Assembly: GCA_026120035.1 (NCBI GenBank)
Contig: JALRME010000005.1
Coordinates: 806,001 to 870,000, forward strand
Reading direction: 5' to 3'
DNA length: 64,000 bases
Source: Coleophoma eucalyptorum
Lineage: Eukaryota > Ascomycota > Leotiomycetes > Helotiales > Dermateaceae
Positions 20,411 to 32,496 of the stretch are shown piece after piece. The position numbers were made by a program, and so were the translations under genes. Numbering within the stretch: the stretch's first letter is position 1; each line of letters starts with the position of its first letter. A model generated the notes under the pieces. That model had not been told where the DNA came from. It searched no databases and worked only from the letters and a program-made list of their open reading frames with translations.

Positions 20411-21736
20411 TCAAGATACTTCCCACAGGATGTATTCGTTAGCAGCGTCGGGAACCCTTAAAATGGTACAGTTCATGCTCTCCCCAGACCAGTCCTCGTC
20501 AAAGCTTGCAACGCTATACGCAAACCATCCATTCTTCGGCACGGTCAACAATGCTTGTACGAATGTACTATGAGCCCAGGATGGGCTTATAAAACCGTGC
20601 CACACGATCCTGACCAAGTCCTTATTTGTTGTCGGCTTTGGTGGATTATAGCGACAGAGATACGGGTCAACGTTATCTGTAGGACTAATCCTTTGACTTG
20701 TTAGAGCAGCCAAGGAGAGCCATTCATGTACCTCGACAGCGAAATCTTCGAATTCCCCGCCGTGATCAGTAGCCATCTCGGCTGGTGGGCTTAGTGGGGG
20801 TAAAGCTACTGTAAATCGCAAGGCTTCTGGACTAGCCGTGATTCTCGATGGAAAATGTGGTTTTAATGGATCTAGACCGGGACCTTGCAGATTGTTGGTC
20901 TATAGTCCTTTGTCTAGGGGATAGAGAGACTCACTGTTTTCTGCTAGATCACAGAATAGCCATGTGACCGGCGTTGTCAGGACGTTCTTGAAGGCATATA
21001 CAATTTTATCAAACCCTTTCTTCCCATGTAGCATAGATGGTTGTCGTAAGTCAATCTCGACCACTGTTGATTCAGTTAGCAGCCATTCTTGCTCCAAAGA
21101 AGTGTAGATAATACTCCAGTGAGGTCTTATGCCACGCTTCCCCTTGACACCCTCTGGCTTTCCAACAAGGCCTGCCCTCTCATAGCTTTCCTTGTCAAGA
21201 TGTAACGTCAAAATTCCTGCAAATATTGATAAGCAATAGAACCCTACTTTTTCGACATGAGAACTGGAATACCTTCTCTGAGTGTGTAAACATTATCGAT
21301 ACCAATTCTTCCCTCGGATCGCATTAAAATATTTCCTGCTGATCTTCAGTATGTTTCAAGAATCGCAGCATTCTGGTTGATGACCATACCTCTCTTGATA
21401 TATTCAGTGAAAAAATCCCCATCCACGATGGCTTTCAAGGGCAATATGACTCTGCTGTAGCTGGGACTCACGCGCGCAGTGAGCAAATTACTCTGAATTA
21501 TTTCGTAGAGCTCTTCCGGTAAAAGTATCTCCACCTCAAAGTAATTATTGTCAGTTCAATATGATCCTCGCCAAAGAATTCTAGGCTTCGTATACCTTTT
21601 GCACAAACTGATGGTCAAGAATAGCCGCATATGGTTTTCTCTTCACCGGAGGCTGCTTCGGATCAAGATGGCCCATCGTGCCATGTGTGACGTGACATTT
21701 CGCCTCACTCTTCGTATCAGTAGGAAAGTTCAACAT
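20411..21736 (-). CDS. RNase P/MRP subunit Rpp40-like
   Basis: A component of the ribonuclease P/MRP ribonucleoproteins that process tRNA 5' ends and pre-rRNA. Five exons were joined by hand: 21736-21596, 21534-21390, 21335-21273, 21216-20935 and 20883-20411 (367 residues). Introns are 51-61 bp. Family landmarks are the N-terminal KPYAAILDHQFVQK, then IDNVYTLREGILTLHLDKESYERAGLVGKP, the signature SMLHGKKGFDKIVYAFKNV and a C-terminal NGWFAYSV...YILWEV. The third exon is only 63 nt. All splice phases agree. Rpp40 is the metazoan name; the fungal family member is assigned by motif. Confidence 0.9.
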
Positions 21737-22050
21737 TTGTAGCTGTAAAATGTTTCTAGAGATCGTTTTGATGTTGTTTCGTTGAACGAAGCATAGGTAT
21801 GCTAGATTTTATATCGCTGAATTCCAGAAGGGGTTAGATCCCCAGGTCAGGGTCCAGCACGCTAGCATGCGGCCTTAAATGTTTTTTTTTGGGGGGGGGG
21901 GCAGTCATGAACTTCTTGCCCAGAGACGATAATAACCTCTCACTAGGTCAGCAAAGTTGAAATTTTCAGGGACCAATGACTGGTGCATCATTCAAAGTGA
22001 AAGAAACAAACAACTCTTCCTGTCAAAAGTTCTGACAGCTGCAAGTCAAG
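21737..22050. other. Divergent promoter region with homopolymer junction
   Basis: It lies between Rpp40 (minus) and Trm11 (plus). A run of nine T (21882-21890) joins directly to eleven G (21891-21901). No coding sequence was seen. Confidence 0.7.
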
Positions 22051-23524
22051 ATGGAGTACATGATTCGGTTTTCACAGTCGCACGAGACTTTTCGTTTGGC
22101 AGAAATCGAAGCCCTAGCAGTGCTTGAGGGTGTCAACTTTCAAGTCATTTCATACAGTGCAAGTGTATGTCAAATCCGGTCTTTTTCTCAAAAAGACTTT
22201 TTACTCACATTTTATAAGTCACCCTTTTGCTTCTTTAAAACATCCTCAGAAGATGCTGCCATTAGACTTGTCAAGAGAAGCATTCTCGCGAAATGTGTTT
22301 ACGAAGTCTGGGGCACTGGCTCTGATTACAGGACACTGCACGAGAATGTCCTAGCAACTTCTCAGCATGTCTGGGCACAGTACAAGACTCAATCTTTCAA
22401 GTTCTTCATGGATACCTTCCAAGGATCAAGGTCCATTGCCGAGCAGAGAAAACTAATTGAAGAATTCCGGTATCTCGGCTTCACAGGACCTGTCAGAATG
22501 AAGAAAGCAGAACAAGAGTTTTGTATCCTTGAAGATTGGCCATTTGAAAACGTCAGTGGTGATTGCCCTAAGCCGTCAGCTATTCATCTTGGCCGATACC
22601 TTGGTGGAAGTGAGCGAGATGCCATTCAAAAATATGATCTCAAGAAGCGGAAGTATATTAGCACTACCTCTATGGATTCCGAGCTTGCTCTTGTAACCGC
22701 AAACATCACACTAGCTTCGCCTGGCAAACTTTTCTATGATCCATTCGTTGGCACTGGTAGCTTTCCTATTGCCTGTGCTCATTTTGGCGCTATAGCATGG
22801 GGTAGTGACATAGACGGTCGCAGCATCAGAGGCAAAGGGAAGACCAACCTGTATGCGAACTTTGAACAATATGACCTCAAAAACGAGTTCGGAGACAGTT
22901 TTGTGGCAGACCTCACAAACACTCCATTAAGAGCTACAACGCTATTTGATGGTATTGTGTGCGACCCTCCCTATGGTGTCCGAGAAGGCCTGAAAGTTCT
23001 TGGAAGCAGAGATCCCACCAAGGGCAAGGAGATTGTGTATCAGGATGGTATCGCACATCACTTGTAAGTGTAACGAGAGACTTCAACAGCGAGCTAGAGG
23101 CTGATATTGGCATAGGCAAGCAGGCTATATTCCACCGAAGCGACCTTACAGCTTCTTAGCAATGCTTGATGACATCCTTGACTTTGCAGCATTGTCGCTT
23201 GTTCCAAATGGTAGGCTCTCCTTTTGGATGCCCACGTCAAACGATCAAGATGAAGAGATCCATGCACCAACACATCCATGTCTTGAGATGAAAAGTATAT
23301 GTACCCAAAGTTTCAACAGATGTGAGCGAAACCTTCAAACTGGAGAAAGGAAGTTATCTGACGTTGGACTAGGGTCCAGAAGACTCATAACATATAGAAG
23401 AATTCCAGACTCGGAGGTCGTAGCAAGTAATGTCCGAAACAGGAAACCGAAAGAGGACGGTGTGTCTGCTGATGATCTCAACCCATTTCGAAAAAGGTAT
23501 TTTGAAGGATTTAGGCCATCGTGA
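22051..23524 (+). CDS. TRM11: tRNA guanine-10-N2 methyltransferase catalytic subunit Trm11
   Basis: Trm11, with Trm112, makes m2G at position 10 of tRNAs using S-adenosylmethionine. Exons are 22051-23063 and 23116-23524 (473 residues). The N-terminal THUMP-like part includes EVWGTGSDYRTLHENV and FLGFTGPV-like YLGFTGPVRM. The Rossmann methyltransferase part has the SAM motif FYDPFVGTGSFPIA, the acidic SDIDGR and the catalytic DPPYGVREG. After the intron, AGYIPPKRPYSFLAMLDDIL and WMPTS complete the fold. The intron (52 bp) is GTAAGT to GGCATAG. Length is normal. Confidence 0.95.
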
Positions 23525-24081
23525 AGAAATTACGGAGAACAAATGAAGGTCCAAGAATATTCTGATCAACAAGCTACTCTTTCAATATTTACAGCTACAC
23601 ATAAAAAGAGGACTGTTTTCATGACAGCAGGAGGAAACCACACAATCAGAGATGGTAAACACCCTGTGGTAATTCTACAGACTGGACACCAAAGCATAAT
23701 GGACAGCGACAATTTCAGAGGCACTCAACGGACTTAGTATCATGGAATGATGCCCCTTCTATGCATGGAGCCGACGGAACCGATTAAGAAAGCTGACTCT
23801 TCAGTGCTATTTCCCAAATAACTGGCAGAGCCCCTTTTCAAAACCAGAGAGAGCTGTCTACAGCATCAAGGCAACTATTTTAGTCACAAATAGGAGCTCT
23901 GAATAGATTATTTGAAGACCATCTCGTGAAGTACCATGGACGCCGTCATTTTACCGTGAAGGAAAAAGCCTTACTCCATTTGCCAAGCCTTCTAAACTCC
24001 ACAGCAATGCTCATGAAAAAACCCCAATATTTATCATCCATACTAGAGCTCATAGGTAGTCGACCGCGGTGTTAACTAATC
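23525..24081. other. Intergenic, convergent 3' ends
   Basis: No gene is supported. The region follows Trm11 and precedes the 3' end of the small minus-strand gene. Short frames (for example 23543-23737) have no family resemblance. Confidence 0.6.
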
Positions 24082-24459
24082 TCATGCCTTAAGCAGAGGA
24101 TCGCCATATCTCGCTACGTTAGATGTTAGCAGCTAATTCATGGCTGTTTCTCAAATAAAGCTGTTTATAAACTCACTAGGATCCCATTCCCGATCAACCA
24201 AAGTGGCCTCCGCACGATGATAATCCTCTGTAAACTTCTTGTTGTTCCAAGTAGCGCCGGGAGCACCACTAGAGATCTTGGTCACACTGCCACCACCATT
24301 GACCTGGCCTGACGAAGATGATTCCGCAGCGCTGGCAAAGTTGTTGCTATTGGATAGTTCTGCTGGTGGAGAATCGGGTGCTTCGGCCATGATCTGGTCG
24401 GAGGGTGGCTCTCGAGGTGGCGATTGGAGTGTGTTCTGAGGAAGTTCGACGTCGTCCAT
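24082..24459 (-). CDS. Small conserved fungal protein of unknown function (104 aa)
   Basis: Exons on the minus strand are 24459-24177 and 24113-24082. The 32-nt last exon follows an intron of GTGAGT to CTAACGTAG (63 bp). The N-terminal 65 residues are Ser/Pro/Asn-rich and probably disordered. The C-terminal 35 residues carry what looks like the conserved core: ATWNNKKFTEDYHRAEATL, then DREWDPTRYGDPLLKA, with the last ten residues completed by the second exon. The sensible continuation TRYGDPLL across the join supports the splice. I do not recognise a named family. It is divergent to the SUZ-domain gene. Confidence 0.75.
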
Positions 24460-24817
24460 TGTTGCTGCTGGGTTGTGAGCTTGAGTGCGGGGAGAATGTG
24501 AGGTTGTTGCTGTTAATCAAGAAATATCTGCTGGTAATAATTGAACTCACAAGCCATGCCAAAAGATATCTCCAATTCTAAAGTGCCAGCAGGATTGTTT
24601 ACTGCTTCTATTCGCAGTGATGATGGATGAGGCTGGGCAGAGCACTTCTCCTTACGCAGGTAGCCTTCTGTTCGACCACCCCCACATTACGCTAGGCTTA
24701 GCGGGATCAGAGAAGCCGATTCCGTTACCTGGAAAAGTTACCTTGCGCAAACCCCTCCCACATTCTCCTACAATCAACAAGAACCCACGGTCAAATAGAC
24801 ACAGCACAGGGAAAAAG

Positions 24818-25666
24818 ATGAGCAAGAAGACCGCCGTCCCAGATGCTTGGGATGACGATTGGGAAACACAAGCAGACAAGGCCGACGACATAGCTGAGAC
24901 AGCGGCTGCTGGTACCAAAATTGAGGAGCAGGTCAAGATCTCTAAGGCTGAACGCTTGGCACGACATGTAGATGAGAATAAGAAGCTATGGGAATCAGCG
25001 TAAGAAATCTCAAGACTATTTCTCAATGATGATGCGACTATATTGACATTAGATTATAGAGAAGCTCCTGAAACACCTTTCTTCCTGGCAGCTCGCGATA
25101 CAGTCCCTCTAAAGAGTGAGTTCAAGCCGGCGCTCAAAGTACTCAGCCGCAAACCCGCACCAAAAATAATTGCTCGCCATGATCCGGTCACTGGTCTGGC
25201 TCAGATGACCATCGACGACGATGATGAGGAGGAGGAGACCAAGAAGGACCAACCTACTCCGGAAGAATTGAAGCTGATTGCCGAAAAGCAACGTATTGAG
25301 AAGCAGAAGAGATACGATGAAGCGCGTGCTAGGATTATGGGCACTGGTTCTGGAACTTCTACACCTGGTACTGTTACTCCTCCAAGCAATGCAGAGGAAT
25401 CGAAACCAAGCCGAGGAAAGGGCAGAGGTAGAGGAGGCAATCGGTCAGAGAACTCTAGACCTTCAAGTCAAACAGGAACAAAGGAGTTATACGATCCAAA
25501 TTATACACCAAAGTCTGGAATCATGATACAGAAGCGTAATGGGACTGGATCTGGATCTGGTAGGTCAACGCCGAGAGACGAAGAACAAACAATACGCGCA
25601 CCTAGAGGACCAGAAGGAAATGGCCGAGGATTTGGATTTGCTAATAGAGGTGGCAAAACAAGTTGA
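24818..25666 (+). CDS. SUZ-domain RNA-binding protein
   Basis: Exons are 24818-24999 and 25060-25666 (262 residues). The N-terminus has MSKKTAVPDAWDDDWE. A SUZ domain (about residues 85-165) runs from LSRKPAPKIIARHDPVTG through EELKLIAEKQRIEKQKRYDEARARIMG; SUZ segments bind RNA in SZRD1-like and R3H-SUZ proteins. The C-terminal part is rich in RGRGRGG, and the end, IRAPRGPEGNGRGFGF, is a SUZ-C motif. It probably acts on mRNA or ribosomes in the cytoplasm; the exact role is unknown. The acceptor at 25058-25059 was preferred because the AG seven bases earlier would bring in a stop. No other domain is visible. Confidence 0.85.
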
Positions 25667-25680
25667 TTCTCTGCTCTAGA

Positions 25681-27470
25681 TTACCAACCGCCGCCAATCT
25701 TGCCAGCTATTTCTACGACTCGCTCGGTGTCGCCAATCTTTTTGCCGACGTCACTGATCACCGCACGATAGCTCGTGTATACCAGTCTGTCTAAGTCTAT
25801 ACCAGTCATTGTGGCCCAGTGAGCCAAGGTATCTTTGATATGAGAGGGTGAAATGTGGACTATCGGGTTCTTCCCATCGTCTAATGTGGTGACAGCTTCC
25901 ACATCGCTGTCTTCCCCAGAGAAGTACGCTTCATCTACCTGGGCGAGCCAGTCTTTCTGCTCCTGGGGTCCAGGCTTTACCTTCCCAGCTTCTCGACCGG
26001 TGATCACGGGGTCATCAACTTTGATCTGCCCACCGCCATTGGTACAACCTCCTGGACATGCCATAACCTCGACATAGGAATAGTCCGGTCCACTTGGCTT
26101 TCCACCAGGTCTCCTAGCATTACCGATAGGCTTCCCACCGGGCATTCGAGACATTCTGGCAGGTTTCAGCCGTCGAACGAGGTTTTGAATATTTCGAAAG
26201 CCATAGTATCGTGCAGCTTTCATCAAGGTTTCGCCAGATGCCGAGTTGACAGTATACTCTATAACATCGGCATTCCTCCCTCGCGTTGTCTCCACAGAGG
26301 CGCCTTGATGTTGCGATGCCATGTACTGCAAGATGTAATGAAGATTTCCGCCTGATGAACCCGCTGCCGGATTGCCATTTCCCTGCCGGGACGTTGAAAA
26401 TAAGAAAGAATTTAATTTAGGATCTGGAAATGGTATCCTGGAGGCAGTTGATAATGGAGTTCTGGGCAGAGTCAGCAAGTTGACCCGTCTCGAGTCCGCA
26501 AGCATGAGCAGCTCTTTGCTGGTTATAACACAATCGACATCTCGAACACCTTGAGTTCCTGTTCCACCCCACGCCGAATCTGTGAGCTCTTGCCTACTTG
26601 CTTCCAATTTCTTGTCAAAGCATGGCATTATAGCTACATGCCATATTCTATCTGGTGCGATGCCAAGTTTCCGGCTCAAAGTCGTTTTCAAGAGGGTGCC
26701 CATTAAAGCCTGTGGGGATTTGAGGCGTGATAAGTGTGGCAAGACGTGAGGGTGCGTTTTCTCTGCGTAGCATATCCATCCAGGACACGAGGAAGTTAGA
26801 ATTGGTTTTGTGGGAGCTCCAGCTTCCTTTTCGTTAGACATAGAATCCATAAGCTCTTCAGCCCCAAGAACCAAGCATGCATCTCGAGCGACATTTGTAT
26901 CCACCACCCATTGAAAAGCGTTTCGATAGACGGCGCGTGATTTAATACCTCGTGGACCGCTGAGTAATTGCTCGATCATATTACCTGCATCACGTTCTGA
27001 GACGCCATATGTTGCTGCTATACTCGCTCTTGACTGAGGACTAATACTGGCGACGTATATCTTTCCACCTTGATCCAGTCCATCCACGCTCACATTTCCT
27101 GCATGATCATGCACAAGACGAAGACCCGGCCCCGAGTCAAGTGCTTCGAGAACCTCTGAATGTGACTGCATAGAGACGAGCACTGCCTCCGCAGAAGTCA
27201 CACAACCGGAGCATGCTAGGCAGTCTGTAAGAGATATTTGAGCGGGTGGCAGATCAGAGGGAGGTAGAACATCGGTGTTGAAGCTAACTTCGTATTCCTG
27301 GTCGCCATGGTAAGTATATGTTGTCGCAGGAGGTGCACGAGATAACCCACTGATTGTGCTGCTGTTGATGTCGGGAGAGGGGCGGCGGGCAAAGTCTCAA
27401 CAGGCTTAATACAAGCTACGCCTGGGGATATAAAATCATTCAGGTCGTCTGCTGATAGGATTGCACTCAT
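25681..27470 (-). CDS. NAR1: Cytosolic iron-sulfur assembly factor Nar1
   Basis: A hydrogenase-like protein of the cytosolic Fe-S assembly machinery that links early scaffold and late targeting steps. Exons are 27470-27351 and 27297-25681 (578 residues). The N-terminal cluster ligands are Cys20 (GVAC) and Cys66, Cys69 and Cys72 (DCLACSGC). The H-cluster-like ligands are seen in TSSCPGW, MPCFDKK and [13 protein letters not shown]. The intron has an unusual donor GTGGGT and acceptor GACCAG, but the join AAQS/EYEVSF restores the usual sequence. Its 3' end lies 14 bp from the convergent SUZ gene. Confidence 0.95.
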
Positions 27471-28024
27471 GATGGAGGCAACGAACGCGTGAGCGTCGCC
27501 AGGATTCTAGTCTGGTTCTTTGCGAAGAGAGAACAAAAAAAACCCATGCAGTTCCCTGGCAAAGAGACGAAAATGATCGAAAGAAAGGTGAAAGAAAGGT
27601 ATGAATAGCAAGCTGAGGCTAAAATGAGAAATGTTTAGAAGCGTTCAACTCACAGAAGTCGCAAGTTTGGATGGATGGTGAATAAGCAGACCGTGATTTG
27701 ATAAATTTCACAGCGAGGTCGGCCGCGCCAACGAGGGGCAAAAGTAGTGGCATGACAGGGGTCACCGATCCGCTGATATCCCTGTTATGACCTCACAGCT
27801 CGAAAGGCTATTCTTCACCACTTGCTGCTGGAGCTCTGTTGATGAGTACTTTCATGGAATTCTAGCTCATATTTTTGATTACGACCTTCTCGTCAACTTT
27901 TAGGATCACTCTTCAAAGATTACTCTTTTCCCAAGGCCCCGCGGGTCTGAACTTCGATATTCTATAGGTGGAAACGAAGTCATCGAAGCAGCAACTACGA
28001 TAGGCATTTGAACTTTACTAGAAC
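27471..28024. other. Divergent promoter region
   Basis: It lies between Nar1 (minus) and the small membrane protein gene (plus). No coding or RNA gene was recognised. Confidence 0.6.
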
Positions 28025-28754
28025 ATGGATGTAAGTTGCATGTACGTCGCAAATTTCCTTATAGTTACACTGATGACTTTACAGGTCTTCTATGCATACA
28101 CTTATGGCACATTCTCCTGGATGGCCCTCCAGGCAGCTCCTCTCATAATCTCACCAACCATAATAATCACACTCCTTTCCCCAGAAGTACGAGAAGCAAC
28201 GCGTAAGTAGTTCCCAATGTTGAAGGGCTGTAATTCAGAAGTTAAGAATCTCGGCAGCTCTTGAGGAATACTTTTCTCGCGCTTTGGGAATGTCTTTACT
28301 GGCATTGGGAATCATCATTGTCCTTCTGACAGGCTCCGTGCCTTTGACATCATCAATATCAGACAGTAAGTTTCGTGAAATCGTAATACTACAGTTTAAG
28401 ACATCACTAATTGTAAGCTCAGCAACTAATGCCGCTGTCTCAACTGAAGATAATGATCCAACAGCTCCCTACGCGGTTCCAACCTTAACACTCAGTATGC
28501 TCTACCACTCTGGAGCATCGTTCTTATGCTATGCACGATTCACCACTACGCGCCAGACTACCTTTTTGTTGGGCAGCATTGGTTCAGGCAGTTTGGCAGC
28601 GATTGGACTTTGGTGCATCTTGTTTGCGACGAGCAGTGGGAGAATCAGCAGGAAGACTGGTGCGGATAAGAGGACAAGTGGCTTCCCTTTTTCAAACAAG
28701 GAATCTGCATCTTCAAGGAAGAAGGCTGCGAAGAAAGAGAAGAAAGGATTGTAA
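28025..28754 (+). CDS. Small conserved fungal membrane protein
   Basis: Four exons: 28025-28030, 28085-28202, 28258-28365 and 28423-28754 (187 residues). The first coding exon encodes only Met-Asp. Three to four hydrophobic segments are visible: FSWMALQAAPLIISPTIIITLL, MSLLALGIIIVLLTG, LSMLYHSGASFLCYA and IGSGSLAAIGLWCILFA. The tail is lysine-rich and soluble (RKTGADKRTSGFPF, then KKAAKKEKKGL). It looks like an uncharacterised fungal integral membrane protein, possibly of the endoplasmic reticulum given the dilysine-like end, which is inference. The third intron (57 bp) is a multiple of three without a stop, so retention would add 19 residues. Confidence 0.8.
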
Positions 28755-29375
28755 AGCTTGTAGAGTGATGAACCAGGCCCAGCATTTGTAAAAATTAGCA
28801 AGTTCAACCCTGAGTATCTTGAGTCGTTTGTTTCTATTTCTTCCAGGGAGTAAGTGTGGCTTCCATGGCAGTGGCGTGGCTTAGGTACTCATAGTAATGT
28901 TAGAAAGCTCGGTAGGTCTAAACTAAGTTCGCGATTGTAACAAGTTGACAATAGTATTGCTCTGTCATGCGTGTACACGGCTCGCCCGCTGCATAGGAAG
29001 TAAGTAGAAATCGGTAAAGTAGACGTGGACTCGCTTTGCAACGTTGATCAATCTCCGAATCCTAGATAGGCGATAAGGAGGAAGGGACCAGGTTGGTTTA
29101 GGTTGGTCGGACCTGGCAGATATCCTAACCCCACTGGCTCCGAATTTCGCCCAATTATATCATGTCACTTATTGCGCAACGGACGCAAAGGGATATGTGC
29201 GAAGGCAAGAGTTACATCCGCGGTCTTAAGACCAAACTTTGTCATCGATGTTGAGGATAAATAGTTGCAATTCGGAATTATTTTGCAAGAATTTGATCAA
29301 CTTCACTTCTTTTTCTGCTCTCATTGACTCCGCCGAAGACAATTCGAATATCCAGTACTAATCGCCGTTTTCACC
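28755..29375. other. Intergenic, promoter of pyridoxal reductase-like gene
   Basis: No gene is supported in this stretch. It separates two genes on the same strand. Confidence 0.6.
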
Positions 29376-30473
29376 ATGACGACTACAATTCTTGGGAAGA
29401 AAATTGGGACTACGGGCTACGGCCTCATGGGTAAAGTCTTTTGGCTTGATATGTTCAAGGAATCCAGCCTGCTAACCAATTTTAAGGCCTCACATGGAGA
29501 CCCAAGCCACAAGATATTGAGAAATCCTTCGAGGCTATGAGGGCTTCTCTAGAAGTTGGATGCAATTTCTGGAACGGCGGTGAATTTTATGGCCCGCCAG
29601 ATTACAACTCTCTGACTCTGATGGAGAAGTACTTCACCAAGTACCCCGAGGATGCAGAGAAGGTTGTACTGAGTATCAAAGGTGGTATCGGACCTAATGG
29701 TCCTGATGGCTCGAAGGAATTTGTCCAGTCTTCTATCGACAATTGCTTAAAAATGCTCAACGGAAAGAAGACAATTGATCTCTTCGAGTGTGCACGAAAG
29801 GATCCGAACACTCCAATTGAAGTTACTTTAGCTGCTTTGGATGAGTATGTCAAGGCTGGCAAAATTGGAGGGATTGCACTTTCGGAGGTTGGGGCAGAGA
29901 CCATTCGAAGGGCAGCAAAGGCTACCAAGATCCATGCCGTTGAAGTTGAAGTTTCATTGTGGGCTATGGATATTTTCAACAATGGAATTGCTGAGGCCTG
30001 TGCTGAGAACAATATTCCAGTCGTGGCGTGAGTAGCCCCTTCTACTCCTTACGTCAAGCAGTACTAATGATTTTTTTAGATATTCACCTATCGGACGAGG
30101 GATGCTTTCTGGTGAAATTAGATCACCATCTGATATCCCAGAGGGAGACATCCGTCTTACGATACCACGCTTCCAGGGTGAGAACTTCAACCTCAACATT
30201 AAGCTTGTAGATGCACTGCAGGAGTTTGCAAAGAAAAAGGGTTGTACTGCGGCGCAACTAGCTATTAATTACCTCAAGTATCTCTCAAAGAGGGATGGAT
30301 ACCCAGAGATCATCCCAATTCCAGGTGCCACCACTCCATCGCGCATCAAGGAGAATGCAAAACAAGTCACCTTCACCGATGAAGAGCTCTCAGAAATCAA
30401 GTCCATCATGGGAAAGTTCGACATCAAAGGAGGCCGATATGATGACCACCATGCTCCTCTATTGAATGGATAG
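29376..30473 (+). CDS. Pyridoxal reductase-like aldo-keto reductase (Plr1 type)
   Basis: This AKR8-type enzyme reduces pyridoxal to pyridoxine with NADPH in vitamin B6 salvage. Exons are 29376-29430, 29487-30027 and 30080-30473 (329 residues). MTTTILGKKIGTTGYGLMGLTWRP leads in. The active-site region reads NFWNGGEFYG, with the tyrosine, and SIKGG has the lysine. The usual catalytic histidine position reads FECARKDP, which I recall as normal in this subfamily (LFQCARVDP in fission yeast). YSPIGRGML and IPIPGATTPSRIKEN are the cofactor-binding C-terminal motifs. The name is by motif similarity; other aldehydes could be substrates. Confidence 0.9.
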
Positions 30474-30977
30474 ATAATATTAGCATATTTCTCTAACAGT
30501 CTCGTTCAATAAGATAATAAACAATATCATTGCTCAGAAAGAAAAGTGTAATGTTGATAGTCGACTTTGACCGTTTTATAAGTCATCCGAATTGCAGAAT
30601 CCATAGGATCATTCATCATTGCGTGCTGGGGCTGGTGAGAGGGATTAGGACAACCCCAATTGGCAATCTCTCTGAAGTCTGCCAATTGAAGTAATCCCAA
30701 CTGCGACTACCTGTGGCCTTCTAGACAGAGTATGGTATGTGTACTTACATTAATGTGCTTTCAGCTTGGGTTGGATATTTGCTTTGATTAATTGCAATTG
30801 TAGCACTTGGGAGTTGAAGGGGAAAAGAATTTTGAAGAGGATTATGAAGCTGTCGGCTAAATGTTGATCCGCCCGTGATAGCTTATGGACCTTGGCGCGT
30901 TTAATGCCAGTATCAACTTGACCGTGGAATGTATGTTCAGACTTCTGATACATATTCTCTAGGCCTTAATCAAAAAT
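30474..30977. other. Intergenic
   Basis: Nothing coding was seen. The right end is the probable promoter of the zinc finger gene. Confidence 0.6.
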
Positions 30978-32120
30978 ATGAGCGATGCAACACCTTTATC
31001 TTCGGCCCCAGGGTCTCCCCTCTCCAGCCTGGGCTCCAGTAATGCTGACTACGACGAAATGGAGCAGGAAATCATGGAGCCCTCCGCTCGACCAGCGAAG
31101 AGACAGAAACTCGGGGACAGTGCTTCTTTGCGCGCAACACCTATATCCCATCATCCGGAAGTATACGCTGGCTCAATATCATCTGACTCATCTGGAGATG
31201 TTCCTAATGAACCTGGAAACCAACGTCCTGAAGACGATGATCCGGTCCACGAGCAAGTAACTATCTGCCAATGGGTTGGATGCGAGGCTGGAGACCAGGG
31301 AAATATGGATAAACTGGTGGATCATATACATAATGAACATATTGAGACACGGCAGAGGAAGTATACTTGCGAATGGTCAGACTGCCAGCGGCGGAGTATG
31401 CCTCATGCCAGTGGTTATGCTTTGAAGGCGCATATGAGAAGCCACACAAGGGAGAAGCCATTCTACTGCGCACTTCCAGGTCAGTACATGATATGATCAC
31501 AACGTGACATACGCTGAGATTTTGTTCCAGAATGTGACCGAGCATTCACACGATCTGATGCTTTGGCAAAACATATGCGTACAGTCCACGAGACGGAAGC
31601 CTTGCGACCATCAGATCCAGTCCCGAAGTCTATGCAGCCAGCCAACAAGACAGCGAAATTAAAGCTCATAATAAAAGCACCTCAAACCGCAGCAAGCCAA
31701 AGCGTACTTACAGAAACAGCTACCAATGGAAAATCTAATAACGGATCATCTCGATTTCCACCAGAGCTAGGGATTACAGCAGAGGAAGAGAAGATGAGCG
31801 TAGAAGAACTTTGGCGCCTTCTTAAAAAGCAGGTGCATTGGGCCGAGGAGGACTCAGAAGCTTTGAAAAGAGAGGTCGAGGTGATGGAAGAAATAAGAAA
31901 GAAAGAATGGAAGGAGAAAGAAGTCCTGCTGGACCAAGTGGTCAAGAATGAGCTTGACTGGCACGAACGCAGACAGGAAGCTCTTGCTGGTATGCCCAAG
32001 GTGATGAGCGCGGAAGAAATTAGGGCTCAGACACACGAGCAGATGAAGCAGAAGATGGAAGGCGATGAAGAGATGCTTGATGGGCCAGTGGATACAGTTC
32101 CAGAAGCCATGGAAAAGTGA
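30978..32120 (+). CDS. C2H2 zinc finger protein, INO80 subunit Iec1-like
   Basis: Exons are 30978-31479 and 31531-32120 (363 residues). After an acidic, Ser-rich N-terminus with PAKRQKLG come three C2H2-type fingers (about residues 95-185): CQWVGC...HIHNEH, CEWSDCQRR...HMRSH and CALPECDRAFTRSDALAKHMRTVH. The intron splits the last finger within the Cys pair. A coiled, Lys/Glu-rich C-terminal half follows (MSVEELWRLLKKQVHWAEEDSEALKREVE). This arrangement matches the fission yeast INO80 chromatin-remodelling subunit Iec1 as I remember it. Nuclear location is likely; the Iec1 assignment is moderately sure. Confidence 0.85.
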
Positions 32121-32496
32121 AGGCAAGATTTTTGGTCCACATGCTACGAAAATTTAAGGGGAAAACGGCGTTCATGAACAGATTCTTGCTATTGCAAGCT
32201 TGGGAAATTGATGGAATAATAGCAAGACCAATGCGGGTGGTGCAAAGAGGCGTGACTTATAAGTGTATAGCTCGATGAAAGATCATACTCTATCCCCGGC
32301 TAATTGAACTTATCAGACTGTACCACATCTGCGTGACCTTCATATTGCCAATGCGAAACGCGACACGCGCCAAATCACGTGCAAGAACTTCCTTCTTCAG
32401 GCGTTTGCGAAATTTTGTCAGCCTCGAGCTCTCGAGTCAACAGTTTATTTTATATCCTACAAACTATCTCCACATACGCACATAGCCTTCACAACC
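32121..32496. other. Intergenic
   Basis: It lies between the zinc finger gene and the polymerase subunit gene. No feature was recognised other than presumed untranslated and promoter sequence. Confidence 0.6.
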
